DNA from: Haemophilus sputorum CCUG 13788
GTDB lineage: Bacteria; Pseudomonadota; Gammaproteobacteria; Enterobacterales; Pasteurellaceae
Assembly (NCBI RefSeq): GCF_000238795.1
Contig: NZ_AFNK01000031.1
Coordinates: 186,001-250,000 of the forward strand
Reading direction: 5' to 3'
DNA length: 64,000 bases
Part shown: positions 29,495-39,227 of the stretch, in pieces
Position numbering within the stretch: position 1 is the stretch's first letter
How the letters are laid out: each line of letters begins with the position of its first letter
Notes under the pieces: generated by a model
What the model was told of the DNA's origin: nothing
What the model saw: only the letters and a program-made list of their open reading frames with translations
Database searches by the model: none
Position numbers and translations under genes: made by a program

Positions 29495-32400
29495 ATGTCT
29501 AAAACTTACTCTTTAAGCAAAATTTCGCTCGCCATTGCATTCAGCATTGCGGGGCAATCTGCTTTTGCAGAAATTAGTGCGGCAGATGCCAACACACAAA
29601 TTAGCAAAAAACAAGGCATTGAAATTATCAATATCGCCAATCCAAGTGCCGCAGGGTTATCGCATAACCGATATGATAAGTTTAACGTAGATAAATCTGG
29701 TGCTGTGCTAAACAATGCTCGCCAAAATGGTAAATCTCAACTTGCAGGCGATCTAAACGCTAACCCAAATCTCAAAACCCAATCCGCAAAAGTGATTCTT
29801 AATGAAGTAGTGAGTCGCAACCCATCTAAAATTGCAGGTCAGCAAGAAATCTTTGGTGATAAAGCCGATTATGTATTAGCAAACCCGAACGGCATTAGCG
29901 TGGAAGGAGGCGGTTTTATTAATACGCCTCGTGCTTCGCTTGTGGTAGGTAAACCGCAAGTCGCAGAGGGTAAACTTAAAGGCTATGATGCAACAGGCGA
30001 TAACGCGTTAAGCACCAGCGGCAAAATTACCAGTTCTGGAGACATTGATTTAATCGCCCCGCAAGTGACCGTTGGCGGTCAAATTACCACCAGCGAAGGG
30101 GTGAATGTGATTACGGGAAAAAATAAAATTGCACGTGAAGATAATGGCACGCTTAAAATCACGACTACAGAGCGTAAAGGTCAAGTGCTAGATGGCAAAG
30201 TCGTGGGTAGTATTCAAGCAGGCAGAATTCGTATTCATTCAACCGATGATCGTGCGACTATCGCCGCTCAAGCGGCTAATTTACAAGCAAAAGAAGTGGA
30301 TATTACCGCAGGCAATGCAAACTTAAACGGTAGAATTAGTCGTCATACAGATCGTGGTAAAGCAAAAATTACGCATCAAAATGGCGTACAGTCTCGCGAT
30401 CATCAAAGTGGCTCAAGCGAAACCTACCAAGCAACCCGTGTGCAAACTGATCAATTTAACGTGAATGTCGGTGGTAAATTGAACATTTCAGGAGCAGATA
30501 TTCAAGCCAAAAATAGCAATATTCTCGGTGGCAATGTACACTTAGGGGCAGAAAAAACCGTAAATTTACGTGAACACAGCAAAAACCAAAGCAAAGGCAG
30601 TTGGTATCGCAATGAACAAGAGAGCAATCGTGTTGAAACCACACACCGCACTACGATTGCAGGCGATAGTGTAAACATTGAAGCAACCAAAGGTAAAGTG
30701 ACCACAGAAGGTGCAAAAGTTTCCGCAAAAACGACCGCTATTTATGGCGAACAAGGCGTGAATTTACGTGGTGCAAAAGCCACTACCACTCAAACGGCTC
30801 GTGCTGAATTTAAAAATGAAACTGCACGTTTAAAAACAGGTTTAAGTAGCCAAGATAGTAGCGTGCAGCACTACACTGCAACAGAATTAACGACCGAACA
30901 AGATCTTATTTTAGGCGGTAACGGCGACCTGTATTTAAACGGCGTCGTGGCAAATGTAGATGGTACATTGCTCGCGAAAAATAGCGGTTCGCTTTCATTC
31001 GGCTCAGAAAGATCTAGCGAAAGTTATAACCTCAGCGATGATATGCGTTTCTGGGGTGGTTTAGCAGGCTCTAAAACCGTTGGTACAGGTAGAAGTGCAG
31101 AAACTGTTCACGGGGCAGATATTACCGTGAAAGGCGATACGACTTTAGATGCAAGCCGTGGCGTGCATATTTCAGGCAGCCGTGTCGTAACGGGCGGTAA
31201 TGGTGTGGTAAAAGGCAATGCAGGTGCATTAGTTATTGATAGCACTCAAGCGAAAACCACTGCAGTTGATTACGCTCGTCAAGGTACTATTTTTGATATT
31301 ACCAAGGCTCGCCAAAGTAGCTATACACATACCTCTACTGCAAAAGGTTCAACTTTAAAATCAGAATCAAATCTCCAACTTTCTACCAACAAAAACGTGA
31401 GCATTGTGGGCTCAACCGTGCAATCTGCAGGGTTGCTCGATATTGCAGCAAAAAGTGGTATTGAAGTGAAAGGTGCAACTAACCATGTTCGTACGGAATC
31501 AAGCAAGGCTGGTTTTAGTTTCGCGGGCGGTTTCGACAGCCTCAAAACATCATTCCAACACGGGCATTTAACCGCAAATCTCAACCTTGATAATAACAAA
31601 GGTAAGCCAAGCGTGGATGCGGATGTTGAAATCAGCAAAGAGAAAAAAGCAGATGCTGTAAATGCAGAAGGTAAATTCCACTTGGGCTTGAACGTTTACA
31701 ATAACAGCCAAAATAGTCACACAACAACGCATACAGGTTCAAGCGTAAAAGGTAATGATGTAGCATTGAATGCAAAAACTGTGACTGTTTCAGGTAGTGA
31801 AGTGGCGGCAACTCACGGTAATTTAGTCATTAACGCGGATAAAATCACGACACAAGCGGCCCAAAATCAAAGCATTAACAACAGCGTGAAAAACGAAGTG
31901 AATATTGGTTTGAGCGGCACCGTAACCGAGAACAAATTAAGTGCCACTTTAGGTGTTGGCGTAGCTCATTCCTTGAATTCAAGCGTGGAAAACAAAGCCC
32001 AAGTAAGCAAACTTTCAGCGGCAAATGATGTAAAACTTAATGCAAATCGCATTGAGCATCAAGGCAGCCAAGTGCAAGCAGGCGGAAATATTCAAGAAAA
32101 TGCGAAAGAGGTACTCCACACTACTGCGAAAAATAGTACAAATAGCTTTGGCAATAATGTGAATGTTGATCTCACCGTGTCTGCGAGCATTGATAAATCC
32201 AAAGCTTTCAGCGTGGAAGCAGAACTTGCTGCAAAAGGTGGACGTGAAACCGTATCAAGCATAACGCATACCGCAACGCAGTTACAAGCAGGCAAAAATA
32301 TCAGCGTGAATGCAAACCACATTCAAGATAATGCTACCCAATACAGCGCAGGAGAAACGGCACAATTTAATTCAAGCAGCCATCAATTTGTAGCAGTTGC

Positions 32401-33868
32401 AAATCGTGTTGAGAAAAACAGCCTTTCGGCTGGGGCGAGTTTAGGCGTTTCAGCCGATACTACCGACTTCCAACGCTTTAACGTTGCAGCAAAAGTAGGA
32501 GCAAATTACAATCAATCTGCTAGCCAAGAAAGCAATGCTGTGCAAGGCTCAATTAATGCGAAAAACGTGAACATTCACACAGGCAAATTTAATAGTCAAG
32601 CAAATATTAACGCAAGTGAAAATGTGAATATTCAAGCTCAAAGTGCTCAATTCAGCCAAGCAACAAGCAGTAAAACCCAATCAGGTGGTGGTTTTGAAGC
32701 GAAAGTAGGTGTTGGTGCAATGGTTGTGCCATCAGCAGGTGCAGCAGTTCCATCTATTGATTTAAGCCTTTCTGCAAATGGTAAAAACGGCAACCAAAGC
32801 CAAGCGGTGACGAACACCATTGCGGGTAAAAACGTAAATGTGCAAACACAAGGCGTATTGAATTTGCAAGGCACAAACGTGCAAGCGGTTGAAAATGCTC
32901 AACTTTCTGGCAAACGTGTGAACATTACAGCGGGCAATAATCACGTTCAAAATGTGGCAGCCTCTGTCGCAACAGGCGTGAATATTGGAGCTAAAGTAGC
33001 AAATGCAGGCTTTAATACAAATGTAGGCGTAAACACTGAAAACAGCCAAACGCACACAGGCGTGGCAGTAAACGGTAAAAATGTGAGCATTCAAGCTCAA
33101 AACGGAGTGAATTTAAAAGGCGTGACCTCAACCTCTGAACAGCTCAATCTTAATGCAGGCAAAGGCAATTTAGCGTTAACGGCAGCAACAGATAGCGTGA
33201 ACAAAACTGATGTTTCAGTAGGCTTAAAACTAGGTGGTGGCGTGGCTGAACAAAAATGGGCTCCGTCTTCAGGTAGCGGCCATCTTGCTGTGAATGTGGT
33301 GCGTAATGAAACATATACCGAAACCACTCTCAACACCGATACAGCTAAAATCAATGCTGGTGGTGATGCGAAATTTATCGGTGGCTCTGTCAATGCTAAC
33401 CAGGCAAGCGGTACGATTTCAGGCGACTCTCACAGTGAGCAATTAGCCAATAAAGTCAATGAAGTAAGTGTAAGCCTTGCTGCGAATGGTAGTGGTAAAC
33501 TTGCTGTACCAACTACAGATAAGTGGGCAGAAGCAGCAAAAAATGACTGGAATAACGGTTCCATTGCAGGTGTGAAAGCGGATGCAAAATTAGAGGTTAA
33601 CGCTAAACATCAGCAAACAGCAACTAATGCTGGCATGAATGCAACACAGGATACAGTTGTAGTCAAAGGTGTGAAATCTCGTACTGAGATGAAAAATCAT
33701 CATAGTCGCCAAATACATTTTAAAGCGGAAGCTACTACAGCGATAAAAAAACAAGTTGAAGCAAAAATTCCTGAAAAAGTAAGACAGGTAGTAAAACCAA
33801 TACGTGCAGTAAATTTACAACTTATTAAAAATAATAAGGTAAATTATAAAGTACGTGTAAGACACTAA
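29495..33868 (+). CDS. TpsA exoprotein, filamentous-haemagglutinin/haemolysin-like adhesin
   Basis: 1457 aa from ATG 29495 (GAGGT upstream). Signal peptide SKISLAIAFSIAGQSAFA. TPS secretion domain with NPNL and NPNG motifs (ANPNLKTQ; DYVLANPNGISVEGGGFINTPRASLVVG), then a long beta-helical stalk of FHA-type repeats (INAD/LNAG/VNIQA). I see no Cys, and no VENN pre-toxin motif. The C-terminus is short and basic (KVRQVVKPIRAVNLQLIKNNKVNYKVRVRH region) and no immunity-like gene follows, so a CdiA role is unlikely. Many N-x-S/T sequons are present. Likely a surface or released adhesin. Confidence 0.92.
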   Translation: MSKTYSLSKISLAIAFSIAGQSAFAEISAADANTQISKKQGIEIINIANPSAAGLSHNRYDKFNVDKSGAVLNNARQNGKSQLAGDLNANPNLKTQSAKVILNEVVSRNPSKIAGQQEIFGDKADYVLANPNGISVEGGGFINTPRASLVVGKPQVAEGKLKGYDATGDNALSTSGKITSSGDIDLIAPQVTVGGQITTSEGVNVITGKNKIAREDNGTLKITTTERKGQVLDGKVVGSIQAGRIRIHSTDDRATIAAQAANLQAKEVDITAGNANLNGRISRHTDRGKAKITHQNGVQSRDHQSGSSETYQATRVQTDQFNVNVGGKLNISGADIQAKNSNILGGNVHLGAEKTVNLREHSKNQSKGSWYRNEQESNRVETTHRTTIAGDSVNIEATKGKVTTEGAKVSAKTTAIYGEQGVNLRGAKATTTQTARAEFKNETARLKTGLSSQDSSVQHYTATELTTEQDLILGGNGDLYLNGVVANVDGTLLAKNSGSLSFGSERSSESYNLSDDMRFWGGLAGSKTVGTGRSAETVHGADITVKGDTTLDASRGVHISGSRVVTGGNGVVKGNAGALVIDSTQAKTTAVDYARQGTIFDITKARQSSYTHTSTAKGSTLKSESNLQLSTNKNVSIVGSTVQSAGLLDIAAKSGIEVKGATNHVRTESSKAGFSFAGGFDSLKTSFQHGHLTANLNLDNNKGKPSVDADVEISKEKKADAVNAEGKFHLGLNVYNNSQNSHTTTHTGSSVKGNDVALNAKTVTVSGSEVAATHGNLVINADKITTQAAQNQSINNSVKNEVNIGLSGTVTENKLSATLGVGVAHSLNSSVENKAQVSKLSAANDVKLNANRIEHQGSQVQAGGNIQENAKEVLHTTAKNSTNSFGNNVNVDLTVSASIDKSKAFSVEAELAAKGGRETVSSITHTATQLQAGKNISVNANHIQDNATQYSAGETAQFNSSSHQFVAVANRVEKNSLSAGASLGVSADTTDFQRFNVAAKVGANYNQSASQESNAVQGSINAKNVNIHTGKFNSQANINASENVNIQAQSAQFSQATSSKTQSGGGFEAKVGVGAMVVPSAGAAVPSIDLSLSANGKNGNQSQAVTNTIAGKNVNVQTQGVLNLQGTNVQAVENAQLSGKRVNITAGNNHVQNVAASVATGVNIGAKVANAGFNTNVGVNTENSQTHTGVAVNGKNVSIQAQNGVNLKGVTSTSEQLNLNAGKGNLALTAATDSVNKTDVSVGLKLGGGVAEQKWAPSSGSGHLAVNVVRNETYTETTLNTDTAKINAGGDAKFIGGSVNANQASGTISGDSHSEQLANKVNEVSVSLAANGSGKLAVPTTDKWAEAAKNDWNNGSIAGVKADAKLEVNAKHQQTATNAGMNATQDTVVVKGVKSRTEMKNHHSRQIHFKAEATTAIKKQVEAKIPEKVRQVVKPIRAVNLQLIKNNKVNYKVRVRH

Positions 33869-33875
33869 AACCCAT

Positions 33876-33920
33876 CAAGCAGTCAATTTTTGTGAAACTT
33901 TTCACGGAATTGACCGCTTA
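33876..33920. terminator. Degenerate USS pair after tpsA, overlapping a CRP-like motif
   Basis: AAGCAGTCAATT and AATTGACCGCTT oppose each other with GTGAAA/TTTCAC inside, giving a long stem. Its inner part TGTGA-N6-TCACG (33891-33906) also resembles a CRP site ahead of aphA. Terminator is the simpler reading. Confidence 0.5.
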
Positions 33921-33947
33921 TTTCAATCATAAAAAAGAGGATTCTTT

Positions 33948-34655
33948 ATGAACAAATTAACTAAACTCTCATTAGCAGTCGTTATCGGTAGTTTAATGAT
34001 GCCAGCATTTGCGTCTAAAACTGAGCCTTACACTCAATCAGGCACTAACGCCCGTGAAATGTTGGTTGAACAACCCATTCACTGGATTTCAGTTGATCAA
34101 ATTAAAAAAGAATTAGAGGGCAAAGCACCGATTAATGTGAGCTTTGACATTGACGACACCGTGTTATTTAGTAGCCCTTGCTTCTACTACGGTCAGCAAA
34201 AATACTCACCAGGCAAACAAGATTACTTAAAAAATCAAGACTTCTGGAATGAAGTAAATGCAGGGTGCGATAATTACTCAATTCCAAAACAAATTGGTGC
34301 AGATTTAATCAAAATGCACCAAGAGCGTGGCGATCAGATTTACTTTATTACGGGTCGTACAGCAGGTAAAACCGATGGCGTAACCTCTCTATTACAAAAA
34401 GCATTTGATATTAAAAATATGCATCCAGTGGAATTTATGGGCGGTCGTGAACGTACAACAAAATATAATAAAACCCCAGGTATTATTGCTCATAAAGTCA
34501 CTATCCACTATGGCGACAGCGATGATGATATTTTAGCTGCGAAAGAAGCGGGTATTCGTGGTATTCGTCTAATGCGTGCAGCAAACTCAACTTACCAGCC
34601 AATGCCAACTTTAGGTGGCTATGGCGAAGAGGTTTTAATTAACTCAAGCTATTAA
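33948..34655 (+). CDS. aphA: Class B acid phosphatase AphA
   Basis: 235 aa with signal peptide NKLTKLSLAVVIGSLMMPAFA. HAD-type periplasmic phosphatase with the DDDD signature FDIDDTVLFSSPCFYYG near residue 65, the FITGR motif (ITGRTAGKTDG), and the C-terminal GDSDDDI. Dephosphorylates nucleotides and other organic phosphomonoesters in the periplasm. GAGG precedes the ATG. Its neighbour cpdB, also a periplasmic nucleotide enzyme, is destroyed. Confidence 0.95.
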   Translation: MNKLTKLSLAVVIGSLMMPAFASKTEPYTQSGTNAREMLVEQPIHWISVDQIKKELEGKAPINVSFDIDDTVLFSSPCFYYGQQKYSPGKQDYLKNQDFWNEVNAGCDNYSIPKQIGADLIKMHQERGDQIYFITGRTAGKTDGVTSLLQKAFDIKNMHPVEFMGGRERTTKYNKTPGIIAHKVTIHYGDSDDDILAAKEAGIRGIRLMRAANSTYQPMPTLGGYGEEVLINSSY

Positions 34656-34698
34656 AATAGTTTTGAATGATCTTAAAATAGGATAAAAATGTTTATGT

Positions 34699-34725
34699 GG
34701 GCGGATTTCTATCCGCCTACTTTTT
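34699..34725 (+). terminator. aphA terminator
   Basis: GGCGGAT / ATCCGCC 7-bp stem with TTCT loop, then TACTTTTT. Confidence 0.75.
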
Positions 34726-34746
34726 CAAAATTTTTGTGGCGTTTTT

Positions 34747-34868
34747 ATGATGAACAGACGTCATTTTATTCAAATTGGTGCGACCAGTCTTCTTGCATTA
34801 AGTGCAAACCGTTTTGCGATGGCAAAAGGAAAGAGCGATGTTGATCTACGCATTGTGGCAACAACAGA
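34747..34868 (+). pseudogene. cpdB: 5' stump of cpdB (2',3'-cyclic-nucleotide 2'-phosphodiesterase/3'-nucleotidase)
   Basis: Only the first ~41 codons survive: MMNRRHFIQIGATSLLALSANRFAMAKG-like signal region and SDVDLRIVATTD, the start of the metallophosphatase domain as in the H. influenzae protein (which I recall as continuing with a His-containing TTDVH segment). At 34869 the sequence switches to the 3' part of the IS orfB. The remaining ~600 codons are gone. Loss of this periplasmic enzyme should reduce use of 2',3'-cyclic nucleotides. Confidence 0.85.
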
Positions 34869-35364
34869 TAACGGATGTAACGGAATTTCAGGTTGGGCAA
34901 GAAAAGCTTTATTTTTCACCGTTGATGGACTTGGCTAACCGAGAAATTATTGCCTATAACTTTGCGACACGCCCGAAGTTTTCATTGGTAAAAAGATGTT
35001 AGAACAAGGGCTTAGTCGGCTTAAACCGACAGAGTACCCGATTATTCATAGCGACCAAGGTGTATTGTATGGCTCGGCGGAATGGGTAAAGATGTTGGAG
35101 GGTAAAGCCGTGCAAAGTATGAGCCGCCGAGGAAATTGCTATGATAATGCGGTGATTGAAAGTTTTTTTTGCGATACTAAAATCAGAGTGCTTTTACTCT
35201 CGAACTTATCATTCAATTGCTGAATTACAGGCTGAAATTGAAGAATATTTAGTGTATTACAACCAAAAACGAATTAAACTTGGTTTAAAAGGATTGAGCC
35301 CAGTGCAATACCGAGCTCAATATTTAAGTTAACTAACCTGTCCAACTTTTTGAGGGGCAGATCA
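34869..35364 (+). mobile_element. Partial IS3-family element (3' 40 percent), same family as the 26.5-kb copy
   Basis: Matches 27221-27714 of the first copy, from TAACGGATGTAACGG to the right inverted repeat (GGGGCAGATCA, ending 35364). The left end and orfA are missing. The orfB remnant carries further frameshifts: a lost A in the poly-A near 34990 and extra T residues near 35165. It is fused to cpdB without a left inverted repeat, so a deletion starting in the IS removed the rest of cpdB. Same orientation as the first copy. Confidence 0.9.
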
Positions 35365-35386
35365 TATATTGCGATATTAGTTTAAA

Positions 35387-36106
35387 TTACTGACCGTAAT
35401 ATGCATTAGCGCCGTGTTTACGTAAGTAGTGTTTGTCGAGTAATTCTTGTTGCATCGAACCAATGTTCGGACGAATTTGATGGCTGATGAAATTCATATA
35501 TGCCACTTCTTCTAACACCACAGAATTATGCACGGCATCGAAGGCATCTTTACCCCAAGTAAATGGGCCATGAGAATGCACTAATACACCCGGCACTTGA
35601 TCTGGGCTAATGCCACGAGTACGGAAAGTTTCCACTACGACTTTTCCCGTTTCAAGTTCGTATTCGCCAGCAATTTCTTCTGGTGTCATTCGGCGAGTGC
35701 AAGGAATTGAACCGTAAAAGTAGTCACCTTGAGTCGTGCCTAACGCTAAAATGTCTTCGCCAGCTTGTGCCCAAGCTGTTGCATGGCGAGAATGCGTATG
35801 CACCACCCCCCCAATATTCGGGAATTGACGATAAAACTCTAGGTGCGTTGGCGTATCAGAAGACGGTTTTTTGCTACCGTAAACACGGTTACCATTTAAA
35901 TCCACCAGCACAATATCTTCTACGGTCATGGTGTCATAATCCACACCTGAAGGTTTGATCGCAACTAACCCTGTTTCACAGTCAATTTCGCTCACATTTC
36001 CCCATGTAAAAGTGACTAGCTTATATTTTGGTAACTCTAAATTTGCTTTTAATACGCGCTCTCTTAATGCTTGAAGCGCTGGGGTTAATTCAGTTAATTG
36101 GCTCAT
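35387..36106 (-). CDS. ulaF: L-ribulose-5-phosphate 4-epimerase UlaF
   Basis: 239 aa of the AraD/UlaF/SgbE family (class II aldolase fold). Motifs [47 protein letters not shown] (zinc histidines) and [12 protein letters not shown]. Converts L-ribulose-5-P to D-xylulose-5-P, the last step of ascorbate breakdown. Its 5' end overlaps ulaE by 4 bases. It has no visible terminator before the IS remnant 22 bp downstream. A run of seven G occurs in the coding strand at IGGVV. Confidence 0.95.
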   Translation of the reverse strand: MSQLTELTPALQALRERVLKANLELPKYKLVTFTWGNVSEIDCETGLVAIKPSGVDYDTMTVEDIVLVDLNGNRVYGSKKPSSDTPTHLEFYRQFPNIGGVVHTHSRHATAWAQAGEDILALGTTQGDYFYGSIPCTRRMTPEEIAGEYELETGKVVVETFRTRGISPDQVPGVLVHSHGPFTWGKDAFDAVHNSVVLEEVAYMNFISHQIRPNIGSMQQELLDKHYLRKHGANAYYGQ

Positions 36107-36963
36107 AGTTCAAAGCCTCCTTCTTTCATTTTTTGTTCAATCCAACGGCGCGCATTGATGATTTCAGCAATTGGCTCTTCCGCCTTTTCTGTCCACATCT
36201 CAATTAAGAACGCTCCACGATAATTCAAAGCCGCCAACGTGTTAAAGCAAGCAGGGAAATCTACACATCCATCACCAAACGAAACATCACGGAACTGGCC
36301 TTTGCAAGTTTCTGTCACTTTATAAGTATCTTTTAAGTGGATCGCCGAAATTTTATTGATGCCTAATTTTAGCTCTTCTGCCACGTTATCATTCCATGCA
36401 GAAAGGTTACCTAAATCTGGGTAAACGGTAAACCATGGCGAATCGATAATTTCATCCCATTTTTTCCAACGAGAAATTGAACTCATAAATTGAGTATCCA
36501 TAATCTCAACTGCAATGGTTACTTGATTACTTGCCGCTAATTCAACTGCCCATTCAAGACCTTCTTGGAAACGTGCTAATGTGCCTTCATCTTGTTCTTC
36601 GTAATACACATCATAGCCAGCAAGTTGAATTGTGCGAATACCGAGATCAACCGCTAATTGAATCGCTTTTTCCATAATTTCATAAGCTTTTTGACGAGTT
36701 GCCTCATCATGTGAACCAAATGGAAAACGGCGGTGGCCAGATAAACACATCGAAGGAATCGTTACACCAGTATTGATGATCGCTTTCACTAATTCGATAC
36801 GCTCTTCTTTGCTCCAGTCTAAACGAGCTAAGCGTTCATCAGTTTCATCAATAGAAATTTCCACAAAATCGAAACCGCAAGTTTTTGCAATCGAAAGTCT
36901 ATCTTGCCAAGAAATGTTCTTCGGCAAGGCTTTTTCGTAAATACCTAGTTTGTGTTTTCTCAT
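36103..36963 (-). CDS. ulaE: L-xylulose-5-phosphate 3-epimerase UlaE
   Basis: 286 aa TIM-barrel epimerase. [51 protein letters not shown] is the characteristic start; metal-site Glu/Asp/His in [27 protein letters not shown] and LIEMW. Converts L-xylulose-5-P to L-ribulose-5-P. Lies between ulaR and ulaF. Confidence 0.95.
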   Translation of the reverse strand: MRKHKLGIYEKALPKNISWQDRLSIAKTCGFDFVEISIDETDERLARLDWSKEERIELVKAIINTGVTIPSMCLSGHRRFPFGSHDEATRQKAYEIMEKAIQLAVDLGIRTIQLAGYDVYYEEQDEGTLARFQEGLEWAVELAASNQVTIAVEIMDTQFMSSISRWKKWDEIIDSPWFTVYPDLGNLSAWNDNVAEELKLGINKISAIHLKDTYKVTETCKGQFRDVSFGDGCVDFPACFNTLAALNYRGAFLIEMWTEKAEEPIAEIINARRWIEQKMKEGGFEL

Positions 36964-37023
36964 AACAACCCCTTTGGCTATGTTGGTTATGCTTTTAGTA
37001 AAAAATCTGCAAAATCCGACCGC

Positions 37024-37770
37024 TTACGCTAAAACCACTTCCAAGCCTTTTTCTCTTAATGCTTGGATAATTTCAGGATTGGCCTCTTTGCCAGTAATTA
37101 AAATATCAATCTCATCTAGCGAGCTAAATAACATGCCCACTTGTTTGCCTAATTTTGTGCTATCGACTAACGCAATAAGCTTATCTGCTTTTTGCGCAAG
37201 TGGCTGTTCAGAGTTCGCAATGATCATGTCATTTTTATATAACCCAGCTGTGGTTAAGCCTTTGCCACTGGTAAACATAACATTCGCAAAATAGTTAATT
37301 TCATTTTGCGTATTTAATGAAAGAGTTACCCGTTTAGCACGATTATATTGCCCACCCATAATCACTAAATTCTCATGACTATGTTGAATTAGATCGTTTG
37401 CAAGCGGTAAGAAATTCGTGATGATTTGCAAATTCCGACCACATAAACGGTTACCTAGCATTTGCATGGTTGAACCTGCAGTGAGAATAACGCTTTCACC
37501 ATCATTACAATACTGGCTAGCAATCATTGCAATGCGCTGTTTTTCATTGGCATTATTGATAATTTTTTTCTTTGCCACACCGAAATTCACGCTTAAAGCT
37601 TCAGCCCCATTGCGGACTTTTCTTAATCTGCCCTGCTCATTTAATTTATTGATATCGCGACGTGCGGTTGCCGGCGAGATTTCTAATAAATCGATAATCT
37701 CTGTTGTTGAAAGTATTTTCTTTTCTTCTAACAACGAAAGTAAATTCTGATGTCGATACGTTTCGTTCAT
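37024..37770 (-). CDS. ulaR: DeoR-family repressor UlaR
   Basis: 248 aa. HTH STTEIIDLLEISPATARRDINKLNEQGRLRKVRNGAEAL, sensing domain with LTAGSTMQMLGNRL and TSGKGLTTAGLYKNDM. UlaR of E. coli represses the ula regulon and responds to L-ascorbate-6-phosphate. Here it is placed inside the operon between ulaG and ulaE, implying autoregulation. Confidence 0.88.
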   Translation of the reverse strand: MNETYRHQNLLSLLEEKKILSTTEIIDLLEISPATARRDINKLNEQGRLRKVRNGAEALSVNFGVAKKKIINNANEKQRIAMIASQYCNDGESVILTAGSTMQMLGNRLCGRNLQIITNFLPLANDLIQHSHENLVIMGGQYNRAKRVTLSLNTQNEINYFANVMFTSGKGLTTAGLYKNDMIIANSEQPLAQKADKLIALVDSTKLGKQVGMLFSSLDEIDILITGKEANPEIIQALREKGLEVVLA

Positions 37771-37833
37771 TGGTTATCCTTGTATATTGAGCATTAAATC
37801 AATGAACAAATCCACTCCTGCTAGAAAGAGGAG

Positions 37834-37872
37834 AGGGGGATTTCGTGATGTACCCATTCTGAATATCCCCCT
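37834..37872 (-). promoter_or_regulatory. Intercistronic hairpin between ulaG and ulaR
   Basis: AGGGGGAT (37834-37841) / ATCCCCCT (37865-37872), perfect 8-bp stem with 23-nt loop, between the ulaG stop and the ulaR start. No T-run, so more likely a processing or stability element than a terminator. Confidence 0.5.
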
Positions 37873-37880
37873 AAGGTTAA

Positions 37881-38972
37881 TTACAACATTGATTTAAATT
37901 GAATATTCGGCTCTTGTTCAAAGCAATCATCAAAACCACGAGGGTGATGATATTCGATTAAATCTTTATCGCGCGGATAAACATATTTACCGCCGACTTC
38001 CCAAATGAATGGATGGAATTTGTATTGTAAGCGGTCTTTACGCATACGCCATAAATCAATGATTTCTTGCGTACTTGCCATAAAGTTCGTCCAAATATCG
38101 TGGTGCACAGGAATAATCACTTTAGCACGTAAACATTCTGCCATGCGAAGTAGGTCGATTGAAGTCATTTTATCTGCAATCCCTACTGGGTTTTCACCGT
38201 AGTTATTTAATGCAACATCAATATCGAACTCTTTACCATGTTTTGCAAATTGGATTGAATAGTGTGAGTCTGCACCATGATAAATAGTACCACCTGGTGT
38301 TTTGAAAACATAGTTTACTGCTTTGCGACCCATTTCTTCATCAGATGGGCATAATCCTTTTAATTCGCCACCTTGTTCTTCCGCACCTTCTACTGGTAAG
38401 GTTACTAAACAAGTACGGTCGAATGAATCTAATGCGTGAATTTCAACGTCTTTAATTTTTACTACATCGCCAGGTTTTACAACAATAATACGCTCTTCTG
38501 GCACACCCCATTTTTTCCATAACTCAGCACAGTGCCAAGGACCAACGAATTTTACATGATCTAATTTAGGGTTGTTGATAATTGCTGCTGCCACATTCAC
38601 ATCAATGTGATCGCTGTGATAGTGAGAAGCTAAAATGAAATCTACTTCGTTAATCGCAAATGGGTCTAATACCATTGGTTGCGCACGTAAGTTAGGTTGT
38701 AATTTACGAACACCCGCCATATTTGCCATTTGGTGACCGCGAACCATATCTTTTACTTTTTTAGTTGATTTACCACGGCTACACCATAAGTCCATACAGA
38801 TGTTTGCACCTGCCGGGGTTTTAATCCACACACCTACGCAGCCTAACCACCACATTGCAAAGTTGCCTTCTGGCACGACTTCTTCTTCAATCTCTTCGTT
38901 TAACCACGTTCCCCATTCTGGGAAGGTTGAAAGAATCCAGCTCTCACGGGTGATTTCATTGACTTTAGCCAT
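37881..38972 (-). CDS. ulaG: L-ascorbate-6-phosphate lactonase UlaG
   Basis: 363 aa from the ATG at 38972 ([31 protein letters not shown]); nine upstream codons are not needed and GAGGAG precedes it. Metallo-beta-lactamase fold with the metal motif HYHSDHID and the later HGADSHYS and VHHDIW. Hydrolyses ascorbate-6-P to 3-keto-L-gulonate-6-P. First gene of the minus-strand ula operon. Confidence 0.96.
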   Translation of the reverse strand: MAKVNEITRESWILSTFPEWGTWLNEEIEEEVVPEGNFAMWWLGCVGVWIKTPAGANICMDLWCSRGKSTKKVKDMVRGHQMANMAGVRKLQPNLRAQPMVLDPFAINEVDFILASHYHSDHIDVNVAAAIINNPKLDHVKFVGPWHCAELWKKWGVPEERIIVVKPGDVVKIKDVEIHALDSFDRTCLVTLPVEGAEEQGGELKGLCPSDEEMGRKAVNYVFKTPGGTIYHGADSHYSIQFAKHGKEFDIDVALNNYGENPVGIADKMTSIDLLRMAECLRAKVIIPVHHDIWTNFMASTQEIIDLWRMRKDRLQYKFHPFIWEVGGKYVYPRDKDLIEYHHPRGFDDCFEQEPNIQFKSML

Positions 38973-39018
38973 AATACTGCTCCTCATTTTAGTCAGCAAA
39001 GATAAATTATTTAATCAC

Positions 39019-39038
39019 AAATAATCATAAATAATCAT
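39019..39038. promoter_or_regulatory. Candidate UlaR operator O1 (tandem 10-bp repeat)
   Basis: Two perfect tandem copies of AAATAATCAT, 45 bp upstream of the ulaG start codon and probably overlapping its promoter. The same 10-mer in tandem recurs at 39227. Confidence 0.6.
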
Positions 39039-39068
39039 ATTTTTTTGTAAAATGATTTTTCACGGTTT

Positions 39069-39084
39069 TGTGATCTAGATCTCA
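39069..39084. promoter_or_regulatory. CRP site on the ulaG side
   Basis: TGTGATCTAGATCTCA: TGTGA-N6-TCTCA, one mismatch in the second half, AT-rich flanks. About 97 bp before the ulaG ATG. Confidence 0.65.
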
Positions 39085-39211
39085 TTTTTGCGCAAATTAT
39101 ACTCATGTAAGCGCTATTTTTCTTCATTTTAAGCAAAAAATTCGCATATAAAAATCAATTTCTGTGCTTTTTGCAAAATTCCCTCAAAATCTGACCGCTT
39201 GAAAAATAAAA

Positions 39212-39227
39212 TGTGATCAACTTCACA
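39212..39227. promoter_or_regulatory. CRP site on the ulaA side
   Basis: TGTGATCAACTTCACA, both half-sites perfect. A TATTAT (39268-39273) could be the ulaA -10, placing CRP near -61. Confidence 0.75.

Noticed and set aside
29506..33393. Minus-strand ORFs within tpsA
   Set aside because: Shadow frames of repetitive Asn/Ala/Val codons.
33891..33906. CRP site upstream of aphA
   Set aside because: Second half is TCACG and the motif is the centre of a USS-type hairpin; terminator explains it better.
33400..33947. TpsA as a CdiA contact-dependent toxin with an immunity gene
   Set aside because: No VENN motif, no toxin-like C-terminal domain, and no small immunity ORF between tpsA and aphA.
35805..35820. 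Run of seven C (G7 on the coding strand) in ulaF as a phase-variation switch
   Set aside because: Too short for efficient slippage, encodes conserved Gly-Gly-Val, and lies in a metabolic gene.
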